Positions 14,346-14,794 of a DNA stretch of 14,794 nt are shown here, piece by piece. The DNA comes from Akkermansiaceae bacterium. GTDB lineage: Bacteria > Verrucomicrobiota > Verrucomicrobiia > Verrucomicrobiales > Akkermansiaceae. The stretch lies in contig JAQGPE010000739.1 of the NCBI GenBank assembly GCA_028293225.1, positions 1 through 14,794 on the forward strand, read 5' to 3'. A model generated the notes under the pieces. That model did not search any database, was not told the DNA's origin, and saw only the letters and a program-made list of their open reading frames with translations. The translations under genes were made by a program, and so were the position numbers. Position 1 is the stretch's first letter; each line of letters starts with the position of its first letter.

Positions 14346-14794
14346 TCAGGCGTGCTGCAGGTAGCGGACCTGAGCCTCCGCTTCCGGGTTGTGTGGCACA
14401 TCGGCTTCTTCCGGGCGGGTGTCGCCGATGAGTTCCTGGCGGAACTTGGCGACGATCGCTTCCACCGGCCAGGAGGAGGCTTCGCCGAAGGCGCAGATGG
14501 TGCGGCCATCGATCTGATAGGCCACGCTTTCGAGTGTTTCGATGTCCTTTGGCGAGGCTTCGCCGGCCACGAGACGGTCGGTGATCTTCTTCATCCAGGT
14601 CGATCCTTCGCGGCAGGGCGTGCACTGGCCGCAGGATTCGTGGGCGTAGAAGGCGTTGATGTTGTTGAGCACCCACGACATCTTGCGGGTGTTATCGAGC
14701 ACGATCACGCCGCCTGAGCCAGCCATCGAACCGCAGGCGGCGAGGCTGTCGAAGTCCATCGGGATGTCCCAGAAGGTGATCTCGCGCGGGGTGC
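14346..14794 (-). CDS. nuoF: NADH-quinone oxidoreductase subunit F (NuoF), C-terminal part
   Basis: The minus-strand frame enters at the window edge and ends at the TGA at 14346, giving about 149 residues of the C-terminus; the start is outside. It shows MDFDSLAACGSMAGSGGVIV, then AFYAHESCGQCTPCREG, the three-cysteine part of the N3 [4Fe-4S] cluster site, and the fourth cysteine in TICAFGEASSWPVEA. NuoF carries FMN and the N3 cluster and takes electrons from NADH in respiratory complex I at the cytoplasmic membrane. The last 30 residues (RPEEADVPHNPEAEAQVRYL) are an acidic tail after the conserved core. Other nuo genes should lie beyond the window edge. It ends at a bidirectional terminator, so it is the last gene of its transcript. 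Confidence 0.95.
   Translation of the reverse strand, partial: TPREITFWDIPMDFDSLAACGSMAGSGGVIVLDNTRKMSWVLNNINAFYAHESCGQCTPCREGSTWMKKITDRLVAGEASPKDIETLESVAYQIDGRTICAFGEASSWPVEAIVAKFRQELIGDTRPEEADVPHNPEAEAQVRYLQHA

Noticed and set aside
1..14794. CRISPR array, tRNA or rRNA genes, insertion sequences
   Set aside because: I looked for regular short direct repeats, cloverleaf-like segments, rRNA-like stretches and transposase motifs and saw none.

Overview
The window is high-GC DNA with bacterial gene layout. I think it comes from a Verrucomicrobiota chromosome, probably close to Luteolibacter or another Verrucomicrobiaceae. The basis is the gene repertoire (yicC, nuoF, an RsmB-type methyltransferase, a GH20 hexosaminidase) and the Trp/Asp-Pro helical repeat proteins, which I associate with that phylum. 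This is an inference without a database search. No rRNA, tRNA, CRISPR array, transposase or prophage gene is visible.

Layout. (1) 1-2143, minus strand: a signalling triad of a VWA protein (1484-2143), a PP2C-type phosphatase (714-1487) and a protein kinase (<1-698), matching the architecture known as the TerY-P triad. The phosphatase frame has an in-frame TAG at its third codon. (2) 2353-4383, plus: a secreted GH20 beta-N-acetylhexosaminidase. (3) 4389-4504: a long imperfect inverted repeat between convergent genes. (4) 4509-5384, minus: yicC. (5) 5491-6155, plus: a ribbon-helix-helix antitoxin and VapC/FitB-type PIN toxin pair. (6) 6227-7414, plus: an RsmB-type 16S rRNA m5C methyltransferase, whose stop overlaps that of a convergent DUF805 membrane protein (7411-7866, minus).

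(7) 7968-10242: a winged-helix regulator with a C-terminal cysteine cluster, divergent from an MFS transporter, with palindromes in the shared promoter region. (8) 10430-12199, plus: a secreted protein with a GH18-like barrel and two ricin-type lectin modules, ended by a strong hairpin. (9) 12279-14281, plus: two overlapping genes for exported proteins built from a repeat of about 32 residues with a Trp...Asp-Pro signature. (10) A bidirectional terminator (14297-14325), then the 3' end of nuoF (14346->14794, minus).

Most modules look independent. Genes that clearly belong together are the triad (1 bp to 15 bp spacing), the toxin-antitoxin pair (ATGA overlap), the regulator/exporter pair (divergent) and the two repeat-protein genes (ATGA overlap). 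The GH20 enzyme and the GH18-like lectin protein would both act on N-acetylglucosamine-containing glycans outside the cytoplasm, which fits a polysaccharide-degrading lifestyle. The strongest candidates for new biology are the nonsense codon in the phosphatase of the triad, the secreted 32-residue solenoid pair, and the leaderless-looking regulator with its palindromic operator region.
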